NCBI GenBank assembly: GCA_050014815.1
Contig: JBEKCP010000275.1
Location: 1 to 7,884, forward strand
Length of the DNA stretch: 7,884 nucleotides
Direction: 5' to 3'
From: JBEKCP01 sp050014815
GTDB taxonomy: Bacteria > Planctomycetota > Planctomycetia > Pirellulales > Thermoguttaceae
In this document: positions 7,143 to 7,884 of the stretch, one piece after another
Layout of the letters: each line of letters begins with the position of its first letter
Position numbering within the stretch: the first letter of the stretch is position 1
The notes under the pieces: generated by a model
The model's database searches: none
What the model was told of the DNA's origin: nothing
The model's input: only the letters and a program-made list of their open reading frames with translations
Program-made: the position numbers and the translations under genes

Positions 7143-7265
7143 TCGACGCTTCGTCCCAGCGGTTATGAAGAAACGATGGACCACCACACCAGCACACCAT
7201 CTGTCGATAACCAAGTCCCCCCGGGCACTCGCTTCGGTGTGATTCCGATCTCCGGACCGTGAATT

Positions 7266-7884
7266 CTATCGCCCAAAGCCCCTCCGCAGCGAGAGGCCAA
7301 AACTCAGTGGCCTAACGCTGGCATTCGCCAAGACGTCTACCATACATTGATCAAGAACGAGTAGCGAGGTCTGAGCGGCAGAACTATCCGACGGCGTTAC
7401 TGGTGTGGCTGCTGGTTCCAGGCTCTTGTTCAGTACGGTATCCGTGGCCTTGGCCAGAGTAGCGGCATTCCGCACGGCCGCCAGTGCCGTGCGCACCGTC
7501 ACGTGTTTACTGTCGGTTTTCGCCAAGTCGGACTCCGCCGGCATTTGGACGGCCGACGCGAGTACATGGTCTATTGCCGCCGCGCGGACACCAGCAGACG
7601 CCCGCGCCGTAAATGTGAGCGACTTGCTGCTAACAACGGCGCCGCTCGCTGGACGAGGCGGAATCGCCGTAGCCGGAACAACGGCTTGCACCAGGTCCGA
7701 CGAAGTCGCCATCGGGGACACGGGCGGCCCCAGAGGCACAACGCGGGTCGGGTAGAGCACATCGGTTGTGGACGGCAAAGGCGCCCCAAGGACAGGCGGT
7801 TCATTGGCGATCGCCAGCGGCACAACCGTTACATCGGGCGGAGATACCGGCAGCGTAGGTGCCACGACGCTCTGCTCCGTTTCC
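7266..7884 (-). CDS. C-terminal part of an unrecognised protein, running off the right edge
   Basis: The frame is open from the window edge to a TAG stop at 7268-7266, giving at least 206 codons. A GTG at 7865 could in principle start it, but in-frame codons (reading E-T-E-Q-S-V) continue to the edge with no stop, so this is more likely the tail of a longer protein. The visible part is rich in Ala, Val, Pro, Thr and Ser. Its first 80 residues look like a Pro-rich linker, the rest has Ala-rich, possibly helical segments, and it ends in a basic LRRGFGR. There is one Cys, no transmembrane segment and no catalytic motif that I recognise. Third codon positions are G/C-biased, but less so than in the pumps, which supports real coding while suggesting a different gene class. 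It converges on pump B and is probably functionally unrelated. I assign no function. Confidence 0.55.
   Translation of the reverse strand, partial: ETEQSVVAPTLPVSPPDVTVVPLAIANEPPVLGAPLPSTTDVLYPTRVVPLGPPVSPMATSSDLVQAVVPATAIPPRPASGAVVSSKSLTFTARASAGVRAAAIDHVLASAVQMPAESDLAKTDSKHVTVRTALAAVRNAATLAKATDTVLNKSLEPAATPVTPSDSSAAQTSLLVLDQCMVDVLANASVRPLSFGLSLRRGFGR

Larger units (their letters stand above)
6915..7265. other. Convergent intergenic region without a supported gene
   Basis: This 351-bp gap lies between the stop of pump B (+) and the stop of the - strand gene. It holds the palindrome at 6933-6952, a promoter-like motif at 7042-7070 and a weak hairpin at 7123-7142. Short open frames on both strands, such as 6990-7214 (-) and 7051-7242 (+), overlap each other, have Cys/Arg/Trp-rich translations and show no family motif. 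I do not call them genes. From 7143 to 7265 I see nothing identifiable. Confidence 0.7.

Noticed and set aside
3647..7168. + strand open frame overlapping pump B in another frame (1173 codons)
   Set aside because: The Arg/Gly/Pro/Ala-rich translation is out of frame with a full-length conserved permease; its length reflects lack of stops in GC-rich DNA.
6990..7242. Small open frames on both strands in the convergent gap
   Set aside because: They overlap each other, have no ribosome binding site or domain, and their Arg/Cys/Trp-rich composition looks like translated non-coding DNA.
7405..7755. + strand open frame opposite the right-edge gene
   Set aside because: It is shorter than the - strand frame, closed at both ends and nested inside it; the - strand frame stays open to the edge and is the better candidate, though neither has a recognised motif.

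Overview
The window holds two complete or nearly complete genes for RND-type inner-membrane efflux pumps of the hydrophobe/amphiphile efflux-1 (HAE1, AcrB-like) family, in tandem on the + strand. After a 351-bp convergent gap comes the 3' part of an unrelated, unrecognised gene on the - strand. Base composition is high-GC with strongly G/C-ending codons in the pumps. A heptamer AAATCC-type spacer between the pumps, a short palindromic element after the second pump, and an Ala/Val/Pro/Thr/Ser-rich protein tail at the right edge together suggest a Planctomycetota-like bacterium. That placement is an inference from style, because the window has no rRNA or marker gene.

Layout: (1) 1-3468, pump A, missing about 13 N-terminal codons at the left edge. 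(2) 3469-3563, a 95-bp spacer largely filled by AT-rich heptamers, with no visible Shine-Dalgarno. (3) 3564-6914, pump B, complete, 1116 aa. (4) 6915-7265, a non-coding convergent gap with a perfect 9-bp-arm palindrome close to the pump B stop, a weaker hairpin and a promoter-like TTGACA motif facing left. (5) 7266-7884, the C-terminal part of a - strand gene that runs off the right edge.

The two pumps are clear paralogues and probably one transcription unit. In the best-studied relatives the permease is a trimer that works with a periplasmic adaptor and an outer-membrane channel. Neither partner is visible here; they may lie left of the window.

Three features set the pair apart from textbook AcrB. 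Both carry an insert of roughly 65-80 extra residues with two hydrophobic segments between TM6 and TM7. Pump A has Asp-Asn where pump B has the canonical Asp-Asp proton-relay pair in TM4. Most of the phenylalanines lining the AcrB distal drug pocket are replaced in both. These make an asymmetric, possibly heteromeric pump pair the most interesting hypothesis in the window. I found no CRISPR array, tRNA, rRNA or insertion sequence.
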